64,000 bases of DNA, taken from the NCBI RefSeq assembly GCF_003312425.1, contig NZ_QNUX01000012.1, positions 62,001 through 126,000 of the forward strand. Direction: 5' to 3'. Position numbers and translations under genes: made by a program. Each line of letters starts with the position of its first letter. Position 1 is the stretch's first letter. Source of the stretch: Flavobacterium psychrolimnae (GTDB taxonomy: Bacteria; Bacteroidota; Bacteroidia; Flavobacteriales; Flavobacteriaceae). The notes under the pieces are model-generated. The model made no database searches and was not told the DNA's origin. It was given only the letters and a program-made list of their open reading frames with translations. Shown one piece after another: positions 38,517 to 47,777 of the stretch.

Positions 38517-39041
38517 ATGTACGAAAAAACGTTTCCCAATAAAAGATTCAAACATACTTTAGAATTTCTAAAAAAACACGTCTCGACTTCAGAAACCATA
38601 TTAGATTTAGGTGTTGAAAACCCTTTTTCAAAAATCATGAAATCCGAAGGATTTTCAGTTAAAAACACTAGCGGAGAAGATTTAGACTTGGATCAATCCG
38701 TGTTTTCAAAGGAGAAACAAGATGTAGTAACCGCTTTCGAAATCTTTGAACATTTACTCAATCCATTCACCATATTAAGCGAGATAAAATCTGACAAACT
38801 TTTTATTTCCATTCCGTTGCGTTTGTGGTTTTCACCAGCTTATCGCAGTAAAACGGATATGTGGGACAGACATTACCATGAATTTGAAGATTGGCAACTG
38901 GACTGGCTTTTAGAAAAAACAGGTTGGAAAATAATAGACAGAGAAAAATGGACCAATCCCGTTAAGAAATTTGGAATTCGACCATTACTTCGCAAATTTA
39001 CGCCAAGATATTATATCGTTTACGCCGAAAAAATAAAATAA
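38517..39041 (+). CDS. Class I SAM-dependent methyltransferase-like protein
   Basis: A 174-residue protein with a Rossmann start ETILDLGVENPF near residue 25 and VVTAFEIFEHLLNP near 75, the latter like motif post-I/II of methyltransferases of the UbiG type. The glycine motif is reduced (DLGVEN instead of DxGxGxG), so SAM binding is not certain. The stop overlaps the next ATG (TAATG), linking it to the glycosyltransferase. Confidence 0.7.
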   Translation: MYEKTFPNKRFKHTLEFLKKHVSTSETILDLGVENPFSKIMKSEGFSVKNTSGEDLDLDQSVFSKEKQDVVTAFEIFEHLLNPFTILSEIKSDKLFISIPLRLWFSPAYRSKTDMWDRHYHEFEDWQLDWLLEKTGWKIIDREKWTNPVKKFGIRPLLRKFTPRYYIVYAEKIK

Positions 39042-39889
39042 TGAATTACTACATTGTCATTCCGGCGCATAACGAAGAAGCTTTTATAGCTTTAACATTA
39101 GATTCGTTGATTTCACAAACCGTTTTGCCAAAAAAAGTTGTCGTTGTCAATGATAATTCTACGGATAAAACTGCCGAAATCGTTACGGCTTACGCCAACG
39201 AAAATCCATTCATCACTTTAGTAAATAAAACGTCTGAAGCGATACATTTGCCGGGAAGCAAAGTTATTCAGGCTTTTCACAAAGGTTTTGAAACACTAGA
39301 CGAGAATTATGATGTGATTGTAAAACTGGATGCAGACTTAATTTTGCCTAACAATTATTTTGAAACCATTTTAAACATTTTCAAAAACGATGCAACGATA
39401 GGAATGGCTGGCGGATTCGCTTATATCGAAAAAAATGGCGAATGGATTCTCGAAAATCTTACCGATAAAGACCATATTCGTGGCGCTTTTAAAGCCTATA
39501 GGAAAGCATGTTTCCAACAAATCGGAAATTTAAAACCTGCTATGGGTTGGGATACGGTTGATGAATTATTATCTAAATTCTATGGTTGGAAAGTGGTTAC
39601 TGATGCTTCATTAATTGTAAAACATTTGAAACCAACCGGCGCAAACTACAACAAAACAGCCCGATACAAACAAGGCGAAGCATTTTACACTTTAGGCTAC
39701 GGATTCCTTATCACTTCAATCGCTTCCGCAAAACTGGCGATGATGAAAAAGAAACCACTATTATTTATAGATTACATTAAAGGTTTCTGGAAAGCTAAAG
39801 CAGACAAAACTCCTTTGTTAGTAACAACAGAACAAGCAAAATTCATTCGGAAATATCGTTTGAAAAAAATGAAAGAAAAGCTTTTTTAG
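39041..39889 (+). CDS. Family 2 glycosyltransferase
   Basis: A 282-residue GT-A enzyme: VIPAHNEEAFIALTLDSLISQ at the N-terminus, NDNSTDKT near residue 38 and the metal-binding DADLIL near 97. No membrane segment is obvious, so it is probably peripheral at the inner membrane. Coupled to the preceding methyltransferase; acceptor unknown, likely an envelope glycan or lipid. Confidence 0.88.
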   Translation: MNYYIVIPAHNEEAFIALTLDSLISQTVLPKKVVVVNDNSTDKTAEIVTAYANENPFITLVNKTSEAIHLPGSKVIQAFHKGFETLDENYDVIVKLDADLILPNNYFETILNIFKNDATIGMAGGFAYIEKNGEWILENLTDKDHIRGAFKAYRKACFQQIGNLKPAMGWDTVDELLSKFYGWKVVTDASLIVKHLKPTGANYNKTARYKQGEAFYTLGYGFLITSIASAKLAMMKKKPLLFIDYIKGFWKAKADKTPLLVTTEQAKFIRKYRLKKMKEKLF

Positions 39890-39969
39890 CCAACAAAATC
39901 AAAAAACTGCTGAAGCAAAAGGGATAACTCCTAACATTTTTTGTAATTTAGCCCATATTCGCAAAACTT

Positions 39970-40719
39970 ATGATGCTCATTCGCTATATAACGCAAATAG
40001 GAAGATACTTCTTAATGCTGAAAGAAATTTTCAATAAACAGACAAAATGGTCTGTGATGAAAAATCTAATTTTTAAAGAAATTGATGATTTAGTTATCGG
40101 TTCACTAGGTATTGTTGCCTTCATTTCCTTCTTCGTTGGAGGAGTAGTTGCTATTCAAACAGCCTTAAATCTTACTAATCCTTTAATTCCAAAATACCTT
40201 ATCGGTTTCGCAACACGACAATCCGTAATATTAGAATTTGCACCTACTTTTATTTCAGTGATTATGGCTGGAAAAATGGGTTCATTTATTACGTCAAGCA
40301 TCGGAACAATGCGCGTTACAGAACAAATTGACGCACTGGAAGTGATGGGAGTAAACTCATTGAATTACCTTGTTTTCCCTAAAATAATTGCTTTGCTATT
40401 GTATCCTTTTCTAATAGGAATTGCCATGTTTCTGGGCGTTCTCGGTGGATGGATGGCTGGTGTTTATGGTGGATTTATCTCTAGCGCTGAGTTTATAAAT
40501 GGAACTCAAATGGATTTTATCCCGTTTCATATTGCTTACGCTTTTATCAAAACATTAATTTTCGCGATGTTATTAGCAACTATTCCTTCTTTTCACGGGT
40601 ATTATATGAAAGGCGGCGCTCTAGAAGTTGGTAAGGCAAGTACCGTTTCCTTTGTTTGGACATCGGTTTCCATAATACTTTTCAATTATATATTAACGCA
40701 GTTGTTACTAGGATCATGA
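39970..40719 (+). CDS. MlaE-family lipid ABC transporter permease
   Basis: A 249-residue inner-membrane permease with about five to six helices. MlaE family signs are GGVVAIQTALNL, GKMGSFITSSIGTMRVTEQIDALEVMGV and MKGGALEVGKASTVSFVWTS. With MlaF and an MCE protein it moves phospholipids between the membranes. No MCE (MlaD) gene is next to it; in the group it is followed directly by the ATPase gene with an ATGA overlap. Confidence 0.92.
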   Translation: MMLIRYITQIGRYFLMLKEIFNKQTKWSVMKNLIFKEIDDLVIGSLGIVAFISFFVGGVVAIQTALNLTNPLIPKYLIGFATRQSVILEFAPTFISVIMAGKMGSFITSSIGTMRVTEQIDALEVMGVNSLNYLVFPKIIALLLYPFLIGIAMFLGVLGGWMAGVYGGFISSAEFINGTQMDFIPFHIAYAFIKTLIFAMLLATIPSFHGYYMKGGALEVGKASTVSFVWTSVSIILFNYILTQLLLGS

Positions 40720-41477
40720 TAGAAGTAAAAAACATAGAAAAATCATTTAACGGAAATAAAATTCTTAAAGGTATTTCGACGGTTTTTGAAACCGGAAAGA
40801 CAAATTTAATTATTGGACAAAGTGGATCTGGAAAAACGGTTTTACTTAAAAGTCTTTTGGGCATTCATACTCCAGAATCCGGGACTATTTCATTTGATGG
40901 CCGAATTTACTCCGAATTAAATCCGGATGAAAAACGAGAATTACGAACTGAAATTGGAATGGTTTTTCAAGGAAGTGCTTTGTTTGACTCGATGACTGTT
41001 GCTGAAAATGTTGGTTTTCCGTTGCGAATGTTCACCAAAGACAATAATAAAAAAATTCAGGAGCGTGTAGACTTTGTATTAAAAAGAGTCGCTCTAACGG
41101 ATGCGCACAAAAAATTACCCTCTGAAATTTCAGGAGGAATGCAAAAACGCGTAGCGATTGCTCGCGCAATTGTAAACAATCCAAAATACCTGTTTTGCGA
41201 TGAACCAAACTCTGGTTTAGATCCAAATACAGCTATTTTGATTGATAATCTTATCAAAGAAATTACCGAAGAATACAATATTACAACGGTTATAAATACC
41301 CATGATATGAACTCGGTAATGGAAATTGGAGAGAAAATTCTATTCCTAAAAGATGGTTTGAAAGCCTGGGAAGGAAACAAAGATGAGATTTTCAGAACCG
41401 ATAATGAGGCTGTTGTCGCCTTTGTTTATTCTTCGAATTTATTCAAAAAAGTACGGGAAGCATATTTGAAAGAGTAA
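40716..41477 (+). CDS. MlaF-type ABC transporter ATP-binding protein
   Basis: A 253-residue ATPase that powers the MlaE permease. Walker A is GQSGSGKTVLLKSL near residue 36, the signature is ISGGMQKRVAIARAI and Walker B LFCDEPNSGLDP. The frame is open from 40656, but those extra codons lie inside the permease gene; the ATG at 40716 (MIEVKNIEKSF) overlaps the permease stop in ATGA and is the natural start. Confidence 0.93.
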   Translation: MIEVKNIEKSFNGNKILKGISTVFETGKTNLIIGQSGSGKTVLLKSLLGIHTPESGTISFDGRIYSELNPDEKRELRTEIGMVFQGSALFDSMTVAENVGFPLRMFTKDNNKKIQERVDFVLKRVALTDAHKKLPSEISGGMQKRVAIARAIVNNPKYLFCDEPNSGLDPNTAILIDNLIKEITEEYNITTVINTHDMNSVMEIGEKILFLKDGLKAWEGNKDEIFRTDNEAVVAFVYSSNLFKKVREAYLKE

Positions 41478-41480
41478 AAA

Positions 41481-42083
41481 CTAACTTGATTTCAACAACT
41501 CTACCTCAGCATTTGGATTAAAAAGATAAGTCTTTCCAGAACTCATTTCGAGACATTCAAAACGCTTGGTTCTGATGGCTATTTTCTTAAAAATCTTTCC
41601 GTTTTGGATTCGGAAAACACTGCCGTACGGAATTTCGAATACATAATTCTTATCGTTTTGCTGGTCAAATTGTTTCAATGCCAAAGCCAAAGTAGCATCT
41701 GTATCGCTGCTCGCTGTGGGATTTTTGAAATGCCGCGCCAACAAAGGCAACAAGTGATTCGGGAAAATTTCCGGTCGAATATAAGGAATCATCAAGCGTT
41801 GAAAAGAATATTTCCACTCGTTACCATGTGGTTTAATGTTTCTACCAAATTTTTCAAATGCGACTAGATGAGAAATTTCATGAATCAACGTAATCAAAAA
41901 CTTATATTTATTTAGATTTGAATTCACCGTGATTTCATGCTTACCGTTCAGCCCTTTTCGATAATCGCCATGACGCGTCTGACGCTCGTTTACAATCTTA
42001 AGGTGCACTTGATTGGCAACAATAAGTTCGAAAACGGGTTTTACCGCATGCTCTGGAATGTATCTGGCTAAGGTTTCGCTCAA
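41481..42083 (-). CDS. SprT-like zinc metalloprotease-fold protein
   Basis: A 200-residue protein with HEISH (His68, Glu69, His72) and a third ligand in KPHGNEW (His86), as in SprT/Spartan proteins, followed by a C-terminal beta-rich part in place of a zinc ribbon. Eukaryotic Spartan cleaves DNA-protein crosslinks; the bacterial role is not established. The start is TTG (only Met available). It converges on the MlaF gene with only 3 bp between stops. Confidence 0.8.
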   Translation of the reverse strand: MSETLARYIPEHAVKPVFELIVANQVHLKIVNERQTRHGDYRKGLNGKHEITVNSNLNKYKFLITLIHEISHLVAFEKFGRNIKPHGNEWKYSFQRLMIPYIRPEIFPNHLLPLLARHFKNPTASSDTDATLALALKQFDQQNDKNYVFEIPYGSVFRIQNGKIFKKIAIRTKRFECLEMSSGKTYLFNPNAEVELLKSS

Positions 42084-42102
42084 AATAGAGGTGAGTTATA
42101 AA

Positions 42103-42780
42103 TTAAGGATTCGTGGAAGAAACTTGCAACACTTTCCCGTTGAAATATTTGTTTCCGGTCAAAGTGAAATCATAAATATAATTTGCCATTTCGCCCGCTG
42201 ATATTGGCGCTTGATAGCCTGGAAAAGCTTCAGACAACATTTCAGTTTGAACAGAACCCAAAGCCAAAACATTGAACGAAATTCCACGCTCTTTGTATTC
42301 TTCTGCTAATAATTCTGATAGTGTAATAACAGCTCCTTTACTCGAACTATACGCTGCTAGTCCAGCAAACTTTAAACTGCCCTGAATTCCACCCATAGAA
42401 CTAATCGTTACAACATGGCTTCCTTTTTGTAAATACGGCAGGCAAATTCGAGTCAAATTAGCAACTCCAAAAACATTGACTTTATAGATGTTTTCAAAAT
42501 CTTCCTGAGTCGTTTCTGAAAAAGGTTTTAGCAATAAACTTCCTGCGTTATGAATGACTGCATCTATTTGTTTCCATGACTTAGAAAGGAAATCGCTTAC
42601 TTTCACTAATTCAGATTCTGTGGATAAATCAACTGAAAGACAGGTAATATTTTCATTACCCAATAAAGCTTGAGGAATTTTTCTGGAAATGGCTAACACT
42701 TGGTGTCCCGCATTGGCAAATTGCAATGCCAACTCAAATCCTATACCTCTACTCGTTCCTGTGATGATGATATTTTTCAT
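42103..42780 (-). CDS. Short-chain dehydrogenase/reductase
   Basis: A 225-residue SDR with the NAD(P) motif TGTSRGIGFELALQFA near residue 7, NAG at IHNAGSL near 90, catalytic Ser in VTISSMGG and YSSSK (Tyr-xxx-Lys) near 144. Substrate unknown. A perfect -7 box lies 4 nt before the ATG, so the mRNA appears leaderless. Confidence 0.9.
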   Translation of the reverse strand: MKNIIITGTSRGIGFELALQFANAGHQVLAISRKIPQALLGNENITCLSVDLSTESELVKVSDFLSKSWKQIDAVIHNAGSLLLKPFSETTQEDFENIYKVNVFGVANLTRICLPYLQKGSHVVTISSMGGIQGSLKFAGLAAYSSSKGAVITLSELLAEEYKERGISFNVLALGSVQTEMLSEAFPGYQAPISAGEMANYIYDFTLTGNKYFNGKVLQVSSTNP

Positions 42781-42784
42781 GTAG

Positions 42785-42792
42785 CAAAAATA
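42785..42792 (-). promoter_or_regulatory. -7 box 4 nt before the SDR gene, leaderless arrangement
   Basis: TATTTTTG on the minus strand (42792-42785), perfect TAnnTTTG, 4 nt before the ATG at 42780. Confidence 0.6.
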
Positions 42793-42871
42793 AACAAAAA
42801 CGATAAAAAACTAATGCTTTATGCAAAGGATTGTCGTTGTAATAAAAATTAAAGTTTCCTATAATTTTACT

Positions 42872-42879
42872 TATTTTTG
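42872..42879 (+). promoter_or_regulatory. -7 box of the GNAT gene at 42912
   Basis: TATTTTTG, a perfect TAnnTTTG match, 32 nt before the ATG. Confidence 0.55.
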
Positions 42880-42911
42880 GTAAACCAAATTAATATCAGA
42901 TTTTAAAAAAA

Positions 42912-43490
42912 ATGACAGATAGCATACAATTCGAAACTGCAAAAATAATTGATATTAATGGCGTATTGGCATTACAGGAATTGAATCTTGTAGCTAATCT
43001 ATCCGAAGAAGAAAAAGCTTCCGGGTTTGTTACCACGCCATTTACTACTCAACAACTAACCGAAGTAATTCAGAAAGAAGAACTATTTATTGCCAAAGAC
43101 AATAACAAAATCATTGCTTATATTTTTGCGGGAAGTTGGGATTTTTTCAAACAATGGCCTATTTTCAATTACATGAGTTCATTGTTTCCGGAACTGACCT
43201 TTTTAGATTTTGAAATTACCACCACCAATAGTTTTCAATATGGTCCCATTTGCATTCACAAAGAATATCGTGGAAAAGGATTAATAACCCCACTGTTTGA
43301 ATTCATGAGAAAACACATGCTCCAAAAATACCCACTGAGTTTGACTTTCATCAATAAAATCAATATTCCATCCACTAAAGCGCATACCGAAAAACTAAAA
43401 TGGACTATTATTGGAGATTTTAAATTCAACAATAATGAATACTTCATTTTGGCGTATGACATGAATCAGTCTGTTTCTAAAACTATTTAA
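42912..43490 (+). CDS. GNAT-family acetyltransferase
   Basis: A 192-residue acetyltransferase-like protein. The acetyl-CoA loop is CIHKEYRGKGLITPLFEFMRK near residues 114-134 and the C-terminal strands end in KWTIIGDFKFNNNEYFILAYD. Substrate unknown. Its last 8 bases overlap the end of the convergent M28 peptidase gene. Confidence 0.82.
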   Translation: MTDSIQFETAKIIDINGVLALQELNLVANLSEEEKASGFVTTPFTTQQLTEVIQKEELFIAKDNNKIIAYIFAGSWDFFKQWPIFNYMSSLFPELTFLDFEITTTNSFQYGPICIHKEYRGKGLITPLFEFMRKHMLQKYPLSLTFINKINIPSTKAHTEKLKWTIIGDFKFNNNEYFILAYDMNQSVSKTI

Positions 43491-44463
43491 GCATAATTAT
43501 TTCTCGTGTTGGCGAGTTTGCCACTTGCGTTACAGCAGGTAATAATTCATAAATGAAAGAAGTCATATGCGGAATATCCATCGCTTTGAAATCATCAGAA
43601 ACATGATGGTAGAATTCAAAGTTTTCAAAATCAAATGTACTCACTGACTGACAAGGCACTTTGAAAACATCATAAAAAGAGTAATTATCTGATCTATAAA
43701 ACAATTGAAATTCGGCTTCTTTTGGAAGAAAACCAATGGTATTTTTCCCTGTATATTCATTGATTTTACCTGCCATGTTCGACTTATCAAAACCAGTAAT
43801 ATAAGCTAGATAATCTCTTTTCATTGGCACACCAATCATTTCAATGTTGAACTGAGTGTATAATTTAAAATCTTGTGCTTTCAGCTTTTTAGCTAAGTGT
43901 TGAGAACCTAACAAACCTTTTTCTTCTCCAGCAAAAAATACAAAAAGAATGCTTCGTTTATTATTTTTGGCAATGCTAAAATATTTAGCCATTTCAGCAA
44001 CTGCAGTTGTTCCTGAAGCATCATCATTGGCTCCATTGTTTATAAAATCACCGTTTACCCCTTTTTTCTCCAAGCCAATATGATCGTAATGCGCGCTCAG
44101 TATTATATATTCATTTTTAAGAATTGGGTCATTTCCTTCAATTAAACCGACGATATTAAAGGCTGTTCCCTTAAATGTGGATAACGTATCACGATACGAT
44201 TTGAAATACGGTTTCACATTATTATTTTTGAAGAACTGCTCCAAATAATCAGCGGCTTTTACAATTCCCGGTTTTCCCGTTTCACGTCCTTCCAATTCAT
44301 CCGAAGCTAAATATTTCAATATTTCGGCAACATTATTTTCTTCCACTTTATATTCGAAATCAACTGTTTTTAATGAAGCTACACTCGCCGTTTGGGCAAT
44401 TACAACTGAATTTGACAAGAAAACGAAGAAAACGAAAGAAAGAGATAGATATGCTTTTTTCAT
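43483..44463 (-). CDS. M28-family zinc aminopeptidase, exported
   Basis: A 326-residue peptidase with a signal peptide (first ~23 residues). Zinc ligands of the M28 family are visible: SAHYDHIG, NGANDDASGT and FFAGEEKGLLGSQHLA. It should release amino acids from peptides in the periplasm or at the surface. It ends the minus-strand run and overlaps the convergent GNAT gene by 8 bp. Confidence 0.92.
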   Translation of the reverse strand: MKKAYLSLSFVFFVFLSNSVVIAQTASVASLKTVDFEYKVEENNVAEILKYLASDELEGRETGKPGIVKAADYLEQFFKNNNVKPYFKSYRDTLSTFKGTAFNIVGLIEGNDPILKNEYIILSAHYDHIGLEKKGVNGDFINNGANDDASGTTAVAEMAKYFSIAKNNKRSILFVFFAGEEKGLLGSQHLAKKLKAQDFKLYTQFNIEMIGVPMKRDYLAYITGFDKSNMAGKINEYTGKNTIGFLPKEAEFQLFYRSDNYSFYDVFKVPCQSVSTFDFENFEFYHHVSDDFKAMDIPHMTSFIYELLPAVTQVANSPTREIIMLK

Positions 44464-44483
44464 AATATTGAAGTTTATATTTT

Positions 44484-45137
44484 TTACAATATGGTTTTAC
44501 TGCGATAATATTTTTTGTACACTTTAACTATTTGAAAAAAAGCTAAAACCACAAAAAATGATGGAATTACAATTGGAATTATATATTTAGAAAAACTAGT
44601 TGTGTTTTGAGATAAGGTATTCAAAATCAAAACCAGAGTCAGCATTCCAAAAAATGTGCCTATCAAAGTCCCTGAAACATAATATAATTTTAGCTTATTT
44701 ACAATGGAAATATAATTTCCATTCATCAAATAAAGATTCCACCCGGTCCAAAATGGCAATTGAAGAAAATTGATACAATTCAAAAACACACCGATAAGAA
44801 ACGGAGAATACATTGCATATTTCTCTAAAATTCCTTGTTCTTCCATTGGTTGATTGGAATTCGCATAAAAAGTATACCCTAAAATCAATAGAAAGAAAAT
44901 GGCAAAAAAATCAATAATCTTCATTAATCTTTTATTATTAACTAATTGCTTTGCGAAAATTAAAGTGAAATAAATCACAAACATCTCCACAAAAATCACT
45001 CCTAATAAAAAGAAAACCAAGCTACTCATTCCTAACTTTGAATAGATTTCAAAACCTATAACATTCAAATATCCTAATGGTATTGAACCGATAAAGCTCA
45101 CTAAAAAACCAACAAAAATGTTCTTTAATGCCTTCAT
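44484..45137 (-). CDS. LysE-like membrane exporter
   Basis: A 217-residue protein with about six hydrophobic segments. The first, FVGFLVSFIGSIPLGYLNVIG, resembles the GPxxL/N start of LysE/RhtB amino-acid exporters. The substrate is unknown. It is 4 nt after the ATP-grasp gene, so it may export what that enzyme makes; this is only a guess from position. Confidence 0.65.
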   Translation of the reverse strand: MKALKNIFVGFLVSFIGSIPLGYLNVIGFEIYSKLGMSSLVFFLLGVIFVEMFVIYFTLIFAKQLVNNKRLMKIIDFFAIFFLLILGYTFYANSNQPMEEQGILEKYAMYSPFLIGVFLNCINFLQLPFWTGWNLYLMNGNYISIVNKLKLYYVSGTLIGTFFGMLTLVLILNTLSQNTTSFSKYIIPIVIPSFFVVLAFFQIVKVYKKYYRSKTIL

Positions 45138-45141
45138 AATT

Positions 45142-46176
45142 TTAGAAATTTACAATTCTATTGCTTTGTTCCAAATGCATTCTGTATTCCTTCATACCCT
45201 CTTTATGCAGTAAATATGGAGCCCCATTTTTATGGTTTGCCACACTTATTTCATACATATAAGTAATGTGACGCGCAAGTTCTTTCCATGCAAAAAACAA
45301 AGAATGTTTTGGGTCATAAATGTGTGTCGGTTCGCTTGCAGCGCCATTCAGTTCAACGACTGAAAAATTTAAACCTTGTTCTAATTCTTCAATTGTATTA
45401 TACATCACATCCAATCTGCCAAAGTAGAAACCCGGAATTTGCAAACACATTTCGTTTATTGTTTCCGTCAATTTTGGTGTTATCCAATGACTTCCATCAA
45501 TGAATTTTGCTCCTCGTGCATGATTCCCATAAGGCACCAAATTCAGTTTTTCTCCTTTTGGAAGAATATCGAGTAGTTTTTTTCCGTATTCCTGTTTTAA
45601 AACCTTTAATTGCAGTTCGTATCGCGGATTTTCTTTAATTAATTCTTCTACGGTAGAGAATCCGTTTCCGGCAATAATCAGAAATTCTTTAGAAACTATT
45701 CCTGTAATTCTACCTGCTTTTTCATGAGGATAACGCACATAAAATATCCCAACTTCGTTATCGAACGGAATTAAATCCTGCACTACATACTCGAAATTTG
45801 CTTTTTGAGCATATTCTTTTAAATCCTGAACGGTGTTAATTTTTTTGACCCCAGATCCTCGTAGTCCAATATCTGGTTTTGCAATCAGAGGATATTTTAT
45901 TTTTGATAGTTGAATAGTATTCAAAATTTCTTCAAGAGCAGTACCTTCTTTTATTAATTCCGTTTTTGGGTAATACTGTTGTGGAATCAAATCGTAGATT
46001 TCTTTTTTGGACTCCATCATAAAACCGCCATTTTTTATGGTTGGATTAGAAGCATTAAAGAAAAAAATAGATTTTGCCTTGATAGAATAATAGGACCAAA
46101 GAAAATAAATTGGAATGTAAACAATCTGGAAAGGCCAGTATTCCCAATGCGTAATTTTATGAAAAAATAGTTTCAA
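45142..46176 (-). CDS. ATP-grasp domain protein
   Basis: A 344-residue enzyme with an ATP-grasp core: YPLIAKPDIGLRGSGVKKI (ATP-binding lysine and glycine loop near residues 95-115), EYVVQDLIPFDNEVGIFYVRYP and FSVVELNGAASEP near the C-terminal metal site. It would join a carboxylate to an amine or thiol; the substrates are unknown. The start is TTG; the N-terminal ~45 residues contain an amphipathic or membrane-bound stretch (FQIVYIPIYFLWSYYSI) and read like part of the family. Confidence 0.78.
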   Translation of the reverse strand: MKLFFHKITHWEYWPFQIVYIPIYFLWSYYSIKAKSIFFFNASNPTIKNGGFMMESKKEIYDLIPQQYYPKTELIKEGTALEEILNTIQLSKIKYPLIAKPDIGLRGSGVKKINTVQDLKEYAQKANFEYVVQDLIPFDNEVGIFYVRYPHEKAGRITGIVSKEFLIIAGNGFSTVEELIKENPRYELQLKVLKQEYGKKLLDILPKGEKLNLVPYGNHARGAKFIDGSHWITPKLTETINEMCLQIPGFYFGRLDVMYNTIEELEQGLNFSVVELNGAASEPTHIYDPKHSLFFAWKELARHITYMYEISVANHKNGAPYLLHKEGMKEYRMHLEQSNRIVNF

Positions 46177-46186
46177 ATTAAGTTCT

Positions 46187-46897
46187 TTAAACGGTGATAA
46201 ATGAGGTCGAAAAATCCTCCTTCGCGATCAAATCGTAATGCAATATAGCTACTTTATTTTTTTCAATAACCGCTTGTGTGATACTTAAGGTTTTCATTTC
46301 GTCATTTCTATTGATTACCAATCCATTTTCATCATTTTCTTCCTCGGTGTAGCGATGAAAATCGTGCATTTTTGATTCGGAAATTTCAGGATTTTGATTC
46401 ATAAAATCATGAAACCAGTTGGCTCGTTTTTCACGAATCGCTGATGGATACAAAGTAGATGAAGACCAAATATGATTTTGATGAATGTCCAAAGATGTCG
46501 TTTCTTTCTCTTTTCCGTTCCAGCGCAATTGAAAAAGAGCATTATTTTGAAATAAAACTAATGTAAAAGGCTCTATGTTTTCCAAATCAATTTCTGTCCA
46601 GAAATCCTTTGGAGAAATACTGCTGATTATCTCTAAAACAATCAAACCACGGCTTTTTCGATATGGAAGTTGTACTTCATGTTTTTCGTCGGCGCCATTT
46701 AACAGCACTAAAATTGTTCCGTCTGCATTAGCGACAAACCAAGTTCCTCCTGCTTTTGGATCTTTTGGGAAAATAAGATTTTTCCCGTTTACGGTATAAC
46801 TTCTTGGAGGTATTGCACTCGGTCTTACTGTTTTTTCATCCCGATTTGAAGTAATGATAATTTTATCATTCGTTGCTACAAAACTTACTGTGCACAT
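46187..46897 (-). CDS. NRDE (TANGO2-like) family protein
   Basis: A 236-residue protein starting MCTVSFVATNDKIIITSNRDE, with Cys2 and the NRDE motif that names the family, and AGGTWFVANADGTILVLLNG near residue 50. Relatives are linked to heme or lipid handling, but no bacterial function is settled. It overlaps the DinB-like gene by 13 nt, which suggests coupled translation. Confidence 0.85.
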   Translation of the reverse strand: MCTVSFVATNDKIIITSNRDEKTVRPSAIPPRSYTVNGKNLIFPKDPKAGGTWFVANADGTILVLLNGADEKHEVQLPYRKSRGLIVLEIISSISPKDFWTEIDLENIEPFTLVLFQNNALFQLRWNGKEKETTSLDIHQNHIWSSSTLYPSAIREKRANWFHDFMNQNPEISESKMHDFHRYTEEENDENGLVINRNDEMKTLSITQAVIEKNKVAILHYDLIAKEDFSTSFITV

Positions 46898-47373
46898 TGA
46901 TTTCTATATTCTATTGTAGAACGGGCAACTCCAAAATTAGCGTCAATTATAACTGTTTCACATTGTAAAATAGCTACTTTAATAAGCGCCTGATGATGAA
47001 TGCAATGTTCTAAATTATACAGTAATTCTCTGAAATAGTTGCTTTCTATTCTGATTTCCTCTCCATCAATGATTTGCAGCAACTCGATGTTTTTATTTTT
47101 TTTATCTAAATTTTGTTGAATCAACACAATATTTTCAATAGCAAAAGCAGTATCCGTTTGAATACGGGTATTTCGTTCTCTTTTATCATAATTCACAATG
47201 CCTAAATCATATTGATTTTCTAAGCACTGAAACATTTCAATAATATGCCTTGTATGCTCCCCAATAGTTGCATTACTTAATTCCGTACAAGAATTTGAAT
47301 ATTCTTTTTGAGACAATTGATTTAGCAAATCAATTAGTTCGTTTAAACTATTATTAATAGAAGGTATTAGCAT
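46885..47373 (-). CDS. DinB-like four-helix protein
   Basis: A 162-residue protein with the DinB/YfiT pattern: HTRHIIEMFQCLE near residue 41 and LEHCIHHQALIKVAI near 127, giving the three histidines of the metal site. Such proteins are often thiol-dependent transferases or hydrolases. The substrate is unknown. It overlaps the NRDE gene. Confidence 0.75.
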   Translation of the reverse strand: MLIPSINNSLNELIDLLNQLSQKEYSNSCTELSNATIGEHTRHIIEMFQCLENQYDLGIVNYDKRERNTRIQTDTAFAIENIVLIQQNLDKKNKNIELLQIIDGEEIRIESNYFRELLYNLEHCIHHQALIKVAILQCETVIIDANFGVARSTIEYRNQCAQ

Positions 47374-47382
47374 ATTTAAGTT

Positions 47383-47763
47383 TTAATTCAACAAATTCAT
47401 CACTTTAGTCCTATCCTTAAAAACTAAAGTAATACAACAAAGAAAGGTAATTAGTGCCAAAATAAAAAGTGTACCACCATCATTTTTCACTTCAATCCCA
47501 AGCACAAACAGATGTGCAAAAATCGCACCAACCATGATGCCGCAACCCATTATAGCTCCAAACAATGAAGTTCTAGGAATTAAAATTAAGACTGCCGTAA
47601 TCAACTCGGCAATTCCAGTGCCAATTCTTCCATACGGCTCTATTCCCAAAGCAGAAAAAATATAAACTGATTCTTCACTCGCTGTAAATTTAAAGTACAA
47701 AGTTTGCACTAAAATCACCGCCACGGCGAGTCGCATTATCCAGAAAAATATACCTGATTTCAT
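47383..47763 (-). CDS. DoxX/MauE-like membrane protein
   Basis: A 126-residue protein with four membrane helices and the DoxX-like start FWIMRLAVAVILVQTLYFKF and GIAELITAVLILIP. DoxX-like proteins are linked to redox and thiol balance. It lies 14 nt after the YHS gene and 9 nt before DinB, in the redox-flavoured run. Confidence 0.75.
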   Translation of the reverse strand: MKSGIFFWIMRLAVAVILVQTLYFKFTASEESVYIFSALGIEPYGRIGTGIAELITAVLILIPRTSLFGAIMGCGIMVGAIFAHLFVLGIEVKNDGGTLFILALITFLCCITLVFKDRTKVMNLLN

Positions 47764-47777
47764 AATTCCTGTTTTTT

